Positions 34,865 through 44,504 of a stretch of 64,000 nt of DNA are shown here, piece after piece. Made by a program: the position numbers and the translations under genes. The stretch's first letter is position 1; each line of letters starts with the position of its first letter. The notes under the pieces were generated by a model, which saw only the letters and a program-made list of their open reading frames with translations, did not search any database and had not been told where the DNA came from. Source of the DNA: Waterburya agarophytonicola KI4 (lineage in GTDB: Bacteria; Cyanobacteriota; Cyanobacteriia; Cyanobacteriales; Xenococcaceae). Where the stretch lies: the NCBI RefSeq assembly GCF_020640915.1, contig NZ_JADWDC010000016.1, positions 1 through 64,000 of the forward strand, written 5' to 3'.

Positions 34865-34912
34865 AGCTCTAGATGGTAGCAAGATCGCGTTACTATCTAG
34901 AGCTTTTATCTT
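34865..34912 (+). terminator. Strong intrinsic terminator of the DUF3747 gene
   Basis: The arms agctctagat (34865-34874) and atctagagct (34895-34904) pair perfectly, extended inward by G-U and GTA/TAC to 14 pairs with a 12-base loop. It is followed by TTTATCTTTT. It is the clearest terminator in the window. Confidence 0.85.
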
Positions 34913-34951
34913 TTATATTATAAAATCAGTGTTTGTCATCCCTGAAAATCT

Positions 34952-36151
34952 ATGTCTGACTCACAAGCTATTAATCAAGCCGTTGCCAAACTTTATAATA
35001 CTTACCCTTTTCCTCCCGATCCTCTTTCCGATCTAGAGCCTCCTGGCTATAATTGGCGTTGGAGTTGGACAGCAGCCTATAGTTTTTGTACTGGAATAAA
35101 ACCCGGTACTCAAGATATTTCTATTCTAGATGCGGGTTGCGGTACGGGTTCGGGTACGGACTATTTGATTCATCAGAATCCAGGTGCAGAAGTTACAGCG
35201 ATCGATTTGAGCGAAAAAGCCTTATCATTGGCTCAGGAACGTTGTAATCGTTCTGGGGTAATAGCCAAGCACGACAAACCAGTCAATTTTTATAACCTAA
35301 AATTAGAAGAAGCTACCCAATTGGAAGGGGACTTTGATTTTATTAATTGCGTAGGAGTATTACATCATTTACCCGAACCAGATAAGGGTATTAAAGCATT
35401 GGCCAAAAAATTAAAACCAGGTGGTATTTTGCACATTTTTGTCTACGCGGAATTAGGGCGTTGGGAAATCAGTTTGATGCAAAAAGCGATCGCTTTACTC
35501 CAAGGAGACAAACGAGGTGACTATCGCGACGGTGTAAAAGTTGGTCGAGAAATATTTGCCAAATTACCAGAAAATAATCGAATTTTACAACAAGAAAAAG
35601 CAAGATGGGCGTTAGAAAATCATCGAGATGAAGCCTTTGCTGATATGTACGTTCATCCCCAAGAAATTGATTATAATATCGATACTTTATTTCAATTAAT
35701 TGATGCTTCTGGTTTAGATTTCATCGGCTTTTCTAATCCTAAATATTGGCAATTAGATCGTCTTGTAGGGGAATCAGAAGAATTGATGTCTAGGTCAAAA
35801 GACTTGAGCGATCGCCAATTGTATCGTTTGATAGAATTACTCGATCCTAATTTAACTCACTACGAATTTTTCTTAGCCAAACCACCATTAGATCGACAAG
35901 ATTGGTCGAATGATGCAGCATTAAGTAAAGCCATTCCCGAACGTCATCCTTGTATGCAAGGCTTCCCCAGTAAAAGCTTCCTCAACTTTGAATATCAAAT
36001 GGAAAAGCTCTCGGATGATGAGTATGAATTTATGGTTGCTTGTGACAAGAAGATCGAGCAGACAACAGTCCAAGATATATTAGCCGATTGTCAATTGGAT
36101 TTGGCGGGAGTGCGATCGCTGTTTGAGAGACAGTTGATTATTTTAAGTTGA
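34952..36151 (+). CDS. Class I SAM-dependent methyltransferase
   Basis: A 399-residue protein. Motif I is ILDAGCGTGSGTDYL near residue 63. TAIDLSEKAL (motif II) and FINCVGVLHHLPEP near 130 follow, with LKPGGILHIFVY after. The N-terminal AVAKLYNTYPFPPDPL is a recurring entry of a cyanobacterial methyltransferase group. The C-terminal 180 residues form an additional helical domain with KNLSDRQLYRLIELL-like order. The substrate is unknown; it could be a small molecule or quinone-like compound. It is monocistronic. Confidence 0.8.
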   Translation: MSDSQAINQAVAKLYNTYPFPPDPLSDLEPPGYNWRWSWTAAYSFCTGIKPGTQDISILDAGCGTGSGTDYLIHQNPGAEVTAIDLSEKALSLAQERCNRSGVIAKHDKPVNFYNLKLEEATQLEGDFDFINCVGVLHHLPEPDKGIKALAKKLKPGGILHIFVYAELGRWEISLMQKAIALLQGDKRGDYRDGVKVGREIFAKLPENNRILQQEKARWALENHRDEAFADMYVHPQEIDYNIDTLFQLIDASGLDFIGFSNPKYWQLDRLVGESEELMSRSKDLSDRQLYRLIELLDPNLTHYEFFLAKPPLDRQDWSNDAALSKAIPERHPCMQGFPSKSFLNFEYQMEKLSDDEYEFMVACDKKIEQTTVQDILADCQLDLAGVRSLFERQLIILS

Positions 36152-36324
36152 GCGAAATTGTTCGCGATCGCATTCTACAGGTTGTATTTTCTAAAACTTG
36201 TCTTGTGTTCGCGAACTTAAAATTGATGGCAAAATTAGATTAAATAAAAATTTTGTAACGGTTTGTATCAAGATACCTGTGGCAAGATTAAGTTGAACTT
36301 TTCTTGATTTGACAAACAAAGATT

Positions 36325-36819
36325 ATGACTCAGCCTTTTCAGTTTCCCAACGGTCAACTAGCTTATAGTGCGGAAGACTTGTTAAAACTTTGTCAACAAT
36401 TTCCAGATGACGGAGTTAATTATTTAGTTAGAGAAGATTTAGAGAAATGGCTTGCTTATATAGGACAAGAGGATATTGCTCGATGTGCTGCTAATGCGCG
36501 TCAAACTCCTTTAGAAGATCGTCAAAAACTAGAGGAATTTTTAACTAAATGTCATGCTTTATCATCTCCAGAAAGCAGAGATTTAACAGAAAAAGCGATC
36601 GAACCTACTCCTGTTGCAGTGGAAACTCCTGTAGTAGAAGCAAAACCCGAACCTATTCCTGTTGTAGTAGAAACTCCTGTAGTGGAAACTAATCCCGTTA
36701 AACAACAAGCAGAAAATATTCAATCTTCTAACTCTTCAAATTCCACTGAAGCAAAACCTAGCTTCTTTAGAGCGATCGCTAGATTGATTGTTAATATCCT
36801 TTATCGGAATAAAGGTTAA
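36325..36819 (+). CDS. Conserved hypothetical protein with Pro/Val-rich linker
   Basis: A 164-residue protein in three parts. A folded N-terminal helical domain (about 1-90, with YSAEDLLKLCQQFPDDG and EDLEKWLAYIG) is followed by a low-complexity Pro/Val/Glu linker with two near copies of PVVVETPVVE (about 100-125). The basic amphipathic C-terminal end (SFFRAIARLIVNILYRNKG) could touch a membrane. I do not recognise a named family. The N-terminal half looks conserved-like, while the linker is likely variable. Confidence 0.65.
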   Translation: MTQPFQFPNGQLAYSAEDLLKLCQQFPDDGVNYLVREDLEKWLAYIGQEDIARCAANARQTPLEDRQKLEEFLTKCHALSSPESRDLTEKAIEPTPVAVETPVVEAKPEPIPVVVETPVVETNPVKQQAENIQSSNSSNSTEAKPSFFRAIARLIVNILYRNKG

Positions 36820-37030
36820 TTCAAGTTAAAATCTCTCTACTCATTAGACCTCTTACTCAAGAGGTTTAATCTATCATAATTATTCACACCCCCTCCTAAA
36901 AAGTGTTGATTTTCTTGTTTTTCGTTGATAAGTAGGGGGGGGAGTGAACGGTTACTAATCTATCGACTTTAGTCATTCTCTCCAGTTTTTGTCCTGTACT
37001 TAGTAAATAACCTTAAATTCGCGCAAACAG

Positions 37031-37060
37031 TAAAAATCCCTAGAAAGCAAAATTCTAGGG
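37031..37060 (-). terminator. Terminator of the CAAD/CurT gene
   Basis: The arms ccctagaa (37038-37045) and ttctaggg (37053-37060) are perfectly complementary over a seven-base loop. On the minus strand the hairpin is followed by ATTTTTA. Confidence 0.75.
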
Positions 37061-37117
37061 AAACAATAGTCAATCGAATTGAGTCGATTTAAAATATCTC
37101 AATCAAAGTAAGAATGG

Positions 37118-37540
37118 TTATTCTTTACCTACAACTTGAGTTTTAAGAGATTCAAACTCTTGGACTAATTCTTGACGAGAAGATTTGGTCAACAAGTACC
37201 GATATACAAACCAGCCAGTATAGCCCAAGCCTACTAATTCAAACATTGGTGCTAGTAAAGGAATATCGTTGATAGCTGCCACAATAGCCAGAGTCACTTT
37301 AACTGCAACTATGCCTAAGAAGATTAGCAGTAGATTGACGAGTAATTTTTGATTTTCGTCGACAAACTCTTTGATGTATTCAAAGATTTGACTCAAAAAA
37401 CTCGTACCAATATTCAAATACTCTTGAACTTGGGTATCTTTTGGTGCAGATTTAGTAGCAGTTATTTTACCAGCGGTTTCGCCACTTAATCCTGTTGTGC
37501 TTACCTGAGTTTCGGTTACTTCTGGAGTATTAGCTTCCAT
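37118..37540 (-). CDS. CAAD-domain thylakoid protein (CurT/CURT1-like)
   Basis: A 140-residue protein. An acidic disordered N-terminus (about 1-40) leads to an amphipathic helix (NIGTSFLSQIFEYIKEFVDE), then two membrane helices at about 63-85 and 95-115. The most conserved segment is INDIPLLAPMFELVGLGYTGWFVYRYLL. This is the CAAD domain, also found appended to cyanobacterial aminoacyl-tRNA synthetases and as stand-alone CURT1/CurT, which bends thylakoid membranes. Here it is stand-alone. An AGGGGAG ribosome site precedes the ATG. Confidence 0.82.
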   Translation of the reverse strand: MEANTPEVTETQVSTTGLSGETAGKITATKSAPKDTQVQEYLNIGTSFLSQIFEYIKEFVDENQKLLVNLLLIFLGIVAVKVTLAIVAAINDIPLLAPMFELVGLGYTGWFVYRYLLTKSSRQELVQEFESLKTQVVGKE

Positions 37541-37976
37541 ATTTTATTCTCCCCTATGGTTTAAATGAATATTAGTGTGCTGTTATTACAGATGATGACT
37601 ATACTTTTGCTAATAGTATCAAACACTTTCTGGTGTTGGGCTATTTATTAAAGCAACTTTTAACAGTCTGGAATATCCTTCCACAGTATAGTAGGCTATT
37701 TAGGATATAAGATCGACATTAGCAGACTATATTGCTGCTTTGAACCAGATTATCGCAGTTATTTGCTTTTAATTGCCATAACTTGCTCGGTTAATCTTAA
37801 TTTCTCCTTTATATTAGACTTATCATAACTTATACTAATTTTTCATCTAAGACCCAAAAGTAACGAAATATCGGTCGCTTTGTGGGTTTGAATAAAATAA
37901 AATAGGACACCTTATAGTTTTAAATAAGATATCCCAATTAATCAAACATTAGATCGAGCTAAATATGGTGAAATAT
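37541..37976. other. Intergenic region between the CAAD gene and the tandem QueD gene
   Basis: About 435 bases of AT-rich spacer between two minus-strand genes. It holds the downstream hairpin of the QueD-like gene near 37905-37934 and the promoter of the CAAD gene. No coding frame or repeat is recognised in the middle. Confidence 0.4.
37890..37934 (-). terminator. Probable terminator of the tandem QueD/PTPS gene
   Basis: The 11-base arms (37905-37915 and 37924-37934) pair with two mismatches around an eight-base loop. On the minus strand the hairpin is followed by TATTTTATTTTATT. Confidence 0.5.
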
Positions 37977-38846
37977 TTAGGAAACCATTGCTTGTTTCTG
38001 GTTGGCAGTTGTGTCTCCACCAGATTTGACTGTGCGACAATTAATCTCACAGGAGTTGTTGGGACTTTCGATCAATTTGATTTTATCTAATTCGCATCCC
38101 AAATCCTTAACAGGCGATCGCAATAAGTCGGCAATGCGCACTGCGATATTTTCCGCCGTCGGTACGACTTCAGCAAAATAAGCAATATCTTTATTTAAAA
38201 AAGTATGGTCGAAAGGTTCGACGACATAGTGATCGATCGCCTCTTGCAATTGCCCTAAATCCACCAGCATCCCCGTGCGATCGTCAATTTCCCCCGCCAC
38301 AGTCACCTCTAAATGATAGTTGTGTCCGTGACCGTTGGGACGAGCGCATTTACCATATATTTCTTGGTTTTCTTCAAAGCTGAGACTGGGTATTGCCAAA
38401 CGATGAGCAGCACTAAAATGAGTTTTAACGGTTAAAGTAGCTTCCATATTATTTCCTTGATAATCCGCCCAAAGTTCGGGATGCTCGAATAATTGAATAT
38501 TAACTAAAGGTAAATGAGGTGAGAGTTTTTCCCAAATTACTCTAGCGATATTTTCTGTAGTAGGTAATGTTTGCTCAAATTCCGACCAGGCATCGTTAAG
38601 GTGAGAATAGTTTAGTTGGTTGGTAACTTCTTGTTTAATGACTTGTTTGACCACAGACAAGTTCTCTACCATGCCATACTTGTCTAAATCTCCCTCTAGA
38701 GAGACAAACAAAACATAATTATGTCCGTGTCCTGGAAAACGACTGCAAGCACCAAAAAGACGTTGGTTTTCTGCTTCGTCTAGTTCTGGTAGCCAGTAGC
38801 GATGACTCGCGGAAAACTGAGCGCGACGATTAATAGTGCATTTCAT
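37977..38846 (-). CDS. Tandem 6-carboxytetrahydropterin synthase / 6-pyruvoyltetrahydropterin synthase-like protein
   Basis: A 289-residue protein made of two QueD/PTPS-fold domains (about 1-128 and 133-280). Both hold the Zn His triad (SASHRYW and GHGHNY in the first; SAAHRLA and GHGHNY in the second), a Cys in CSRFPGHGH or CARPNGHGH, and the TTENIA/TAENIA acid. The second keeps the catalytic FDHTFLN. The first has YSHLND, losing the Asp of the Asp-His pair, so it is probably impaired. The activity would serve queuosine or pterin synthesis from dihydroneopterin triphosphate. A TATAAT-like box lies 50 bases upstream. Confidence 0.85.
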   Translation of the reverse strand: MKCTINRRAQFSASHRYWLPELDEAENQRLFGACSRFPGHGHNYVLFVSLEGDLDKYGMVENLSVVKQVIKQEVTNQLNYSHLNDAWSEFEQTLPTTENIARVIWEKLSPHLPLVNIQLFEHPELWADYQGNNMEATLTVKTHFSAAHRLAIPSLSFEENQEIYGKCARPNGHGHNYHLEVTVAGEIDDRTGMLVDLGQLQEAIDHYVVEPFDHTFLNKDIAYFAEVVPTAENIAVRIADLLRSPVKDLGCELDKIKLIESPNNSCEINCRTVKSGGDTTANQKQAMVS

Positions 38847-38895
38847 ATATTGAGTTGAAACTCGGAAAATGTAAAGTTTAGTAAACTATGTGGTT

Positions 38896-38924
38896 ATTAT
38901 AGCAAGGTTGCTTTGGTTATTAAA
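38896..38924 (-). promoter_or_regulatory. Candidate promoter of the tandem QueD gene
   Basis: On the minus strand a perfect TATAAT (38896-38901) is preceded, after 17 bases, by a poor -35 box TTTAAT. It lies about 50 bases upstream of the ATG. Confidence 0.35.
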
Positions 38925-39017
38925 GGCAAGACTTAGAAGATTGGTATTACTTGCACCTAAGAAATTGGCAAAAGATGTTAGAAAGAAGATTATATTAAGC
39001 GTTTTTTCTGCGAAGCT

Positions 39018-42000
39018 ATGTCTGAGTCCACCCAGTCCGAACCACAAGATAGTATTTCAAACCCCCACGAGTCAAGCAGGGATTTGTTTGTAGTTGGTAT
39101 TGGTGCATCGGCTGGGGGGCTGAGTGCTTTAGAAGAACTGTTTAGTAACCTCTCTACAGCTAGTGGTGCTGCATTTGTAGTAATTCAACATCTCTCGCCA
39201 GATTTTAAAAGTCTGATGACAGAGTTACTCGAACGGCGTACTTCGATGCCAGTATATCGGATTCAAGACGGTATGGGGTTGCAGCCCAATTCAGTTTATT
39301 TAATTCTTCCAGGGCAGAATTTAGCCTTAGACAAAAACGTCCTGCGTTTAGAAGATCGCAAAAAAGATAAAAATCAAAAGCACGAACTTAATTTTCCCAT
39401 CGATTTGTTTTTTACTTCTTTAGCAAAAAACTATGGAGAGCAGTCTATTGGGGTCATCTTATCTGGTTCTGGTAGCGATGGAACTCGCGGACTGAAAGCC
39501 ATTAATGAAGCGGGGGGAGTCGCTTTAGTACAAGATCCCGAAACAGCAGAATTTGATGGTATGCCTCGGAGTGCGATCGCCACAGGAGTAGTCAATCAGA
39601 TCTTGCCTCCCAAAGAACTTTCCCAACTAATTTATCAGTGTATTGTTGCTCCTGTAAATACTCTGGAAACTGAATCCAGCAGCAATAATCAAATTAACTC
39701 GACCAATTTAAGTCGAATTGCCAAACTGTTAATCGAAAATGAAGAACTAGACTTTTCTCAATATAAGTCGAGTACAATTTCACGGCGTATTCATCGTCGT
39801 TGTCTAATTCACAACTCTAGGAGCATTGATGATTATATCAAACTGCTCAATGATTCGGGAGAAGAAAGACAAATCCTCTGTTCAGATTTATTGATTAACG
39901 TGACTCATTTTTTCCGCGACTATCCAGCTTGGCAGAATTTAGAAAATAATATTTTGCCCCGCTTAATCGAGCAAAGCCAAGACGGAGGAGAACTAAGATT
40001 TTGGATTACTGCTTGTTCTACAGGAGAAGAAGCCTATTCTTTGGCGATTTTAGTCCACGAAGCCCTCCAAGATTCGGACAAAAGTATTCGAGTAAAAATA
40101 TTTGCCACGGATATAGATCGGGTAGCTTTAGATAAGGCATCTCAAGGAATTTATTCAGCTTCTATTGCCAGAGACATCGGTCAAGAGCGTTTGCAAAGGT
40201 ATTTTATTGCCAAAGACAACTCTTATCAAATCATGCGGAAGATCCGAGAAATGTTGATCTTTTCGCCCCACGATTTGACCAAAGATGCGGGGTTCACTCG
40301 AATCAACTTAGTTAGTTGCCGTAATGTCCTGATTTATATGAAATCTGACTTGCAATATCAAGTATTACGCAATCTGCATTTTTCCTTAGTGTCTAAAGGA
40401 ATCTTGTTTTTGGGAGAGGCAGAGACATTAGGAGAGTTTGAGTCAGAATTTAAACCTTTAGATAAAAAGTGGAAGTTCTTTCAAAAGCAAAGAGATATCA
40501 GACTACCCCTTCCTTTAAGATCTACACCAAAAATTTCTCGAAATTCTGCTTTACATCGTTTTAGCCCATCCCAGAATAGAGTTCAATTCGAGCCTATTTT
40601 GGAGCAGTGTCTCAATCGACTGTCAAATGAATCTAACTCGATTATTTTATTGATTAGTAAAGAAAATCATCTACTCCATGTCAGCGGAGATTCGGACAAA
40701 ATATTTAAAGCCCCTGACGGCAAAGTAACCACCGAGGTTACTAAGATGGTTGTGATTCCTCTACAATTACCTCTGAACACTGCCCTACACCGAGCCAAGC
40801 AAAAAAAGACATCAGTTCAATATCAAGGCATCAAAATAGAATATCAAGGCGAACCTCTCCTTGTCAGTTTGGAAGTTATTCCTCCTCAAATTAATCGCCG
40901 ACACGGTGACTTTTTTTTAGTCAAAATCAAGCAAGAAATAATTGCCGAACCCATAGCAATTCCTGCAACTGAAACTTTTGAACTTGGTAGCGAAGCCTCA
41001 AGACGCATTATCGAATTGGAAAATGAACTACAGCAAACTCGGGAAAATCTTCAAGCATTAGTTGAAGAGTTGGAAACTACCAACGAAGAACAACAGGCTT
41101 CTAATGAAGAATTAACTGCTTCCAATGAAGAGTTACAAAGTACCAATGAAGAACTCCATTCGGTTAATGAGGAGCTACATACAGTTAACATTGAATATCA
41201 GTCTAAAATTGGCGAACTGACTCAGCTCAATAATGATATTGATAATTTACTCAAGAGTACGGAAATTGGCGTTATTTTTCTCGATTCTCAATTGAGAATT
41301 CGCAAATTCACCCCTGCTGCTACTAAAGCAGTATCTTTACGAGAAAACGATTTAGAACGTCCCTTAGGAGAGTTAACCATGAAGGTAGACTGTCCCCAGT
41401 TAACTGAACTACTAGAAAATGTGTTGGCAGGAGGTGAATTAATTGAATTGGAAGTCAAGCAGAAAAAGGGCGATTCTTTCTTTTTAATGCAAATCAATCC
41501 TTATTTAACCGAATGCGGACAAAATGATGGGTTGGCAATTAGTTTTGTGGCAGTTGATGAAATTAAACGAGTCCAGCTAGATCTAGAAAATAGCCTGAAG
41601 GAGAAAAATCGCCAATTAGCAGCGATTGAGACTGCCACCAACGGTATTGCTATTCTCAATGATTATAAGTTTATTTATATCAATCAGGCTCACCTAGATA
41701 TTTTTGGCTACAGTCAACCAGAAGAATTGCTCGGTCAGTCTTGGCGCATACTTTATCAACCAGAAGAGCAACCTCAATTTGAACGAGAAATATTTCCTAT
41801 CTTGCAAGAGCAGGGAAGATGGCAAGGAATAGTTAAAGCTAAACATCGTCAGGGATATACTTTCGATGAAGAATTAACCCTTAATTTTTCTCCTACGGGG
41901 GATTTAATTTGTATTTGTCAAGACGTTAGCGATCGCCTTAAAGCCGATCGGGTATTGCGATCGCAAAAAACCCAACTAACTAAACTGAATCGTAATTTAG

Positions 42001-44291
42001 AACAGAAAGTAGCTCGCCGAACTAAAATATTAGCTAATTTCAGCGATCGCCTCAAACAACTACATCATCTGGCAATTAGCGATTATGAGACTCTCGAAGA
42101 TCTATACGATCAGTATCTCAAAACTGGATGTGAAATTTTTGGTTTAGCTACAGGTATCGTTAGTCAAATAACAGAGCAAACCTATAAAATTTTAGCCGTG
42201 CGATCGCCTCTCAATTTGTCTGTCGGTTTAGAGTTCGATTATCGAGAAACCTATTGTCAACAAATAGTCGATAAGCAAGAAACCATTGCTTATTTCAATG
42301 TGAGCCAGATGGTAGAAATGCAGAGGCATCCTGTCTATCTTAATTTGGATTTAAAGTCATATATTGGAACACCAATTTTCGTTAATGGTAATTTATACGG
42401 GACATTGAACTTTTCTTCTATTCCCCCTCGCGGTAATGATTTTCATTCTTCGGAGCGAGAAATAATCGAACTTATGGCAAGGGATATCGGCAATTCCATC
42501 GCAGCCTTTCAAAGTGCAATAGCTCTCAAACAAAGCGAAGCGGAGTTTCGTAAAACTTTTGAACAAGCAACAGTGGGTATTACTCACATTGGTTTAGATG
42601 GAAAATTTCTCAAGGTTAATTCCGCACTATGCAAATTTTTGGGCTACAGCTCTCAAGAACTACTAGAAATGACGTTTCAAGACATTACCTACCCTGAAGA
42701 TCTGGCTCTAGATGAAAAATATGTCCCTTTAATCATGGCGGGAGAAATGGAAAGCTGCACCTATGAAAAACGCTATATTCATGCTGATGGCTCGATTATT
42801 TGGGGAAATCTAACTTTTTGTCTGGCAACAACCGAGGGAGGTGAACCAGCTTATTTTATTGCAGTTGTGGAAGATATTAGCGATCGCAAGGAAGGAGAAA
42901 TTGCGTTACTACAGGTAACTCAAGCCAAAGATACTTTTATTGCTCATATGAGTCACGAACTACGTACTCCTTTAAACAGCATCATTGGCTTTAGCAATAT
43001 CCTGAAACAGGATTCCGATTTAACGGCGCAACAGCTTAAGTCTGTAGATATTATCAATCAATCGGGGCAACACTTACTCACTTTAATTAACGATATTTTA
43101 GACTTATCTAAGCTCAACGCCAATAAACTAAAACTTTTATATAACGACCTTAATTTGATTGATTTTCTCTATGATATAGCAGCTATTTTTGAAATTCGCG
43201 CCCAAGAAAAAGGCTTAGACTTTATTACTCAAATACCATTAGATCTTCCTGGAGTAGTAAACACAGATGAAACGAAACTGCGACAGGTTTTACTCAATCT
43301 ACTGAGTAATGCAATTAAATTTACGACCACTGGTGCTGTTACTTTTTCCGTTAGTTGTGAGACGATCGACTCCGATCTTGAGACTAAAATGATTCGCTTT
43401 CAAGTAGAGGATACGGGTAGAGGAATTCCCGAAGATAAATACGACACTGTTTTTGCTCCATTTGGACAGGTAGACCAAAATCGTAATGATACGGAGGGAA
43501 CGGGTTTGGGACTATCAATTTGCCAAAATATTCTAAGTCTGATGGATAGCGAACTACATTTGGGGAGTAAAGTTGGAGTCGGCAGTTGGTTTTGGTTCGA
43601 CCTAGAATTAGAAGAATTATCTAGTTGTTCCTTATTACCCACTCCCAGACAACCCGATACTCGAATAACTCGTTATTTGGTTACACCTTGTAAGATTTTG
43701 GTCATAGACGATAATGACGATAATCGAATGCTGCTGGTGCATTATTTACAACCACTGGGATTTACGGTTGAGGAGGCCGATAATGGCAAGACAGGAATTG
43801 CGATCGCCGAAAAATTTCAGCCCGATCTTATTCTGTTAGACTTGCTCATGCCTGTAATGAATGGTGGAGAAGCGATCGAGCAGATTAGGCAACATCCTGA
43901 CTTACAAAATACTGCGATCGTGACTATTTCGGCTAATGTTCATTCAATTGATGATTCATCACGGATCAGGTGTGAGGGATTTTTAGCTAAACCAATAGAC
44001 TTAGAGAGATTAATGGAATTATTAGAGAAACATCTAGAATTGGATTGGCAAACTTTACCGCAAAAGGAAGTCGAATCAATTACTTCTAATGAACTTATTA
44101 GTCCTTCGCAAGCAGAGCTAATTAACTTGCTGGAATTAGTTAATTTTGGTAATATGACAGCTTTTTTAGCAAAAATAGATTTGCTAGAAACTGGCGATTC
44201 TCGGTATATTTCTTTCGCTCAGAAAGTTAGGCAATTGGCAGATAATTGCGAACAAGATAAATTGGAGAAATTGCTCCAAACTTTGATTTAA
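39018..44291 (+). CDS. CheB-CheR-PAS-GAF hybrid histidine kinase/response regulator, 1757 aa
   Basis: A giant cytoplasmic signalling protein. CheB methylesterase (about 24-210) has its catalytic Ser in GIGASAGG at 27-34, His in VIQHLSPD and Asp in [10 protein letters not shown]. CheR methyltransferase (about 228-495) has [13 protein letters not shown] and [10 protein letters not shown] long coiled coil with EEL/N repeats spans about 655-740. PAS domains lie at about 745-860 and 870-990, GAF at 1015-1165 and PAS at 1175-1295. HisKA follows with phospho-His 1313 in SHELRTPLN, HATPase with [12 protein letters not shown], and a receiver (about 1557-1675, Asp 1608) with a short helical tail. CheB and CheR motifs all look intact. 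No other chemotaxis gene is near. The signal is unknown. Confidence 0.88.
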   Translation: MSESTQSEPQDSISNPHESSRDLFVVGIGASAGGLSALEELFSNLSTASGAAFVVIQHLSPDFKSLMTELLERRTSMPVYRIQDGMGLQPNSVYLILPGQNLALDKNVLRLEDRKKDKNQKHELNFPIDLFFTSLAKNYGEQSIGVILSGSGSDGTRGLKAINEAGGVALVQDPETAEFDGMPRSAIATGVVNQILPPKELSQLIYQCIVAPVNTLETESSSNNQINSTNLSRIAKLLIENEELDFSQYKSSTISRRIHRRCLIHNSRSIDDYIKLLNDSGEERQILCSDLLINVTHFFRDYPAWQNLENNILPRLIEQSQDGGELRFWITACSTGEEAYSLAILVHEALQDSDKSIRVKIFATDIDRVALDKASQGIYSASIARDIGQERLQRYFIAKDNSYQIMRKIREMLIFSPHDLTKDAGFTRINLVSCRNVLIYMKSDLQYQVLRNLHFSLVSKGILFLGEAETLGEFESEFKPLDKKWKFFQKQRDIRLPLPLRSTPKISRNSALHRFSPSQNRVQFEPILEQCLNRLSNESNSIILLISKENHLLHVSGDSDKIFKAPDGKVTTEVTKMVVIPLQLPLNTALHRAKQKKTSVQYQGIKIEYQGEPLLVSLEVIPPQINRRHGDFFLVKIKQEIIAEPIAIPATETFELGSEASRRIIELENELQQTRENLQALVEELETTNEEQQASNEELTASNEELQSTNEELHSVNEELHTVNIEYQSKIGELTQLNNDIDNLLKSTEIGVIFLDSQLRIRKFTPAATKAVSLRENDLERPLGELTMKVDCPQLTELLENVLAGGELIELEVKQKKGDSFFLMQINPYLTECGQNDGLAISFVAVDEIKRVQLDLENSLKEKNRQLAAIETATNGIAILNDYKFIYINQAHLDIFGYSQPEELLGQSWRILYQPEEQPQFEREIFPILQEQGRWQGIVKAKHRQGYTFDEELTLNFSPTGDLICICQDVSDRLKADRVLRSQKTQLTKLNRNLEQKVARRTKILANFSDRLKQLHHLAISDYETLEDLYDQYLKTGCEIFGLATGIVSQITEQTYKILAVRSPLNLSVGLEFDYRETYCQQIVDKQETIAYFNVSQMVEMQRHPVYLNLDLKSYIGTPIFVNGNLYGTLNFSSIPPRGNDFHSSEREIIELMARDIGNSIAAFQSAIALKQSEAEFRKTFEQATVGITHIGLDGKFLKVNSALCKFLGYSSQELLEMTFQDITYPEDLALDEKYVPLIMAGEMESCTYEKRYIHADGSIIWGNLTFCLATTEGGEPAYFIAVVEDISDRKEGEIALLQVTQAKDTFIAHMSHELRTPLNSIIGFSNILKQDSDLTAQQLKSVDIINQSGQHLLTLINDILDLSKLNANKLKLLYNDLNLIDFLYDIAAIFEIRAQEKGLDFITQIPLDLPGVVNTDETKLRQVLLNLLSNAIKFTTTGAVTFSVSCETIDSDLETKMIRFQVEDTGRGIPEDKYDTVFAPFGQVDQNRNDTEGTGLGLSICQNILSLMDSELHLGSKVGVGSWFWFDLELEELSSCSLLPTPRQPDTRITRYLVTPCKILVIDDNDDNRMLLVHYLQPLGFTVEEADNGKTGIAIAEKFQPDLILLDLLMPVMNGGEAIEQIRQHPDLQNTAIVTISANVHSIDDSSRIRCEGFLAKPIDLERLMELLEKHLELDWQTLPQKEVESITSNELISPSQAELINLLELVNFGNMTAFLAKIDLLETGDSRYISFAQKVRQLADNCEQDKLEKLLQTLI

Positions 44292-44504
44292 CGCCAAAAA
44301 TAGAGCCGAAATAAAGCCAATAGTTTAAATCAAAATAAGTTATAAGTCCGTATTTTTACTAAGCTGTAACTAAGTAAATTAACTTAGATCATGGTTAATC
44401 AAACAATCTTTATAAAGACTTAATATTAGTAATTAAACCCATTACTAAATAATGTTTGCTCAGTTAGAACAGATATATGTATTTTGCTCTACATATATTT
44501 TAAA

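Noticed and set aside
36895-36950. C-rich and G-rich runs that could pair (near 36888-36900 and 36932-36945)
   Set aside because: The arms pair poorly and no T tract follows; not called as a terminator.
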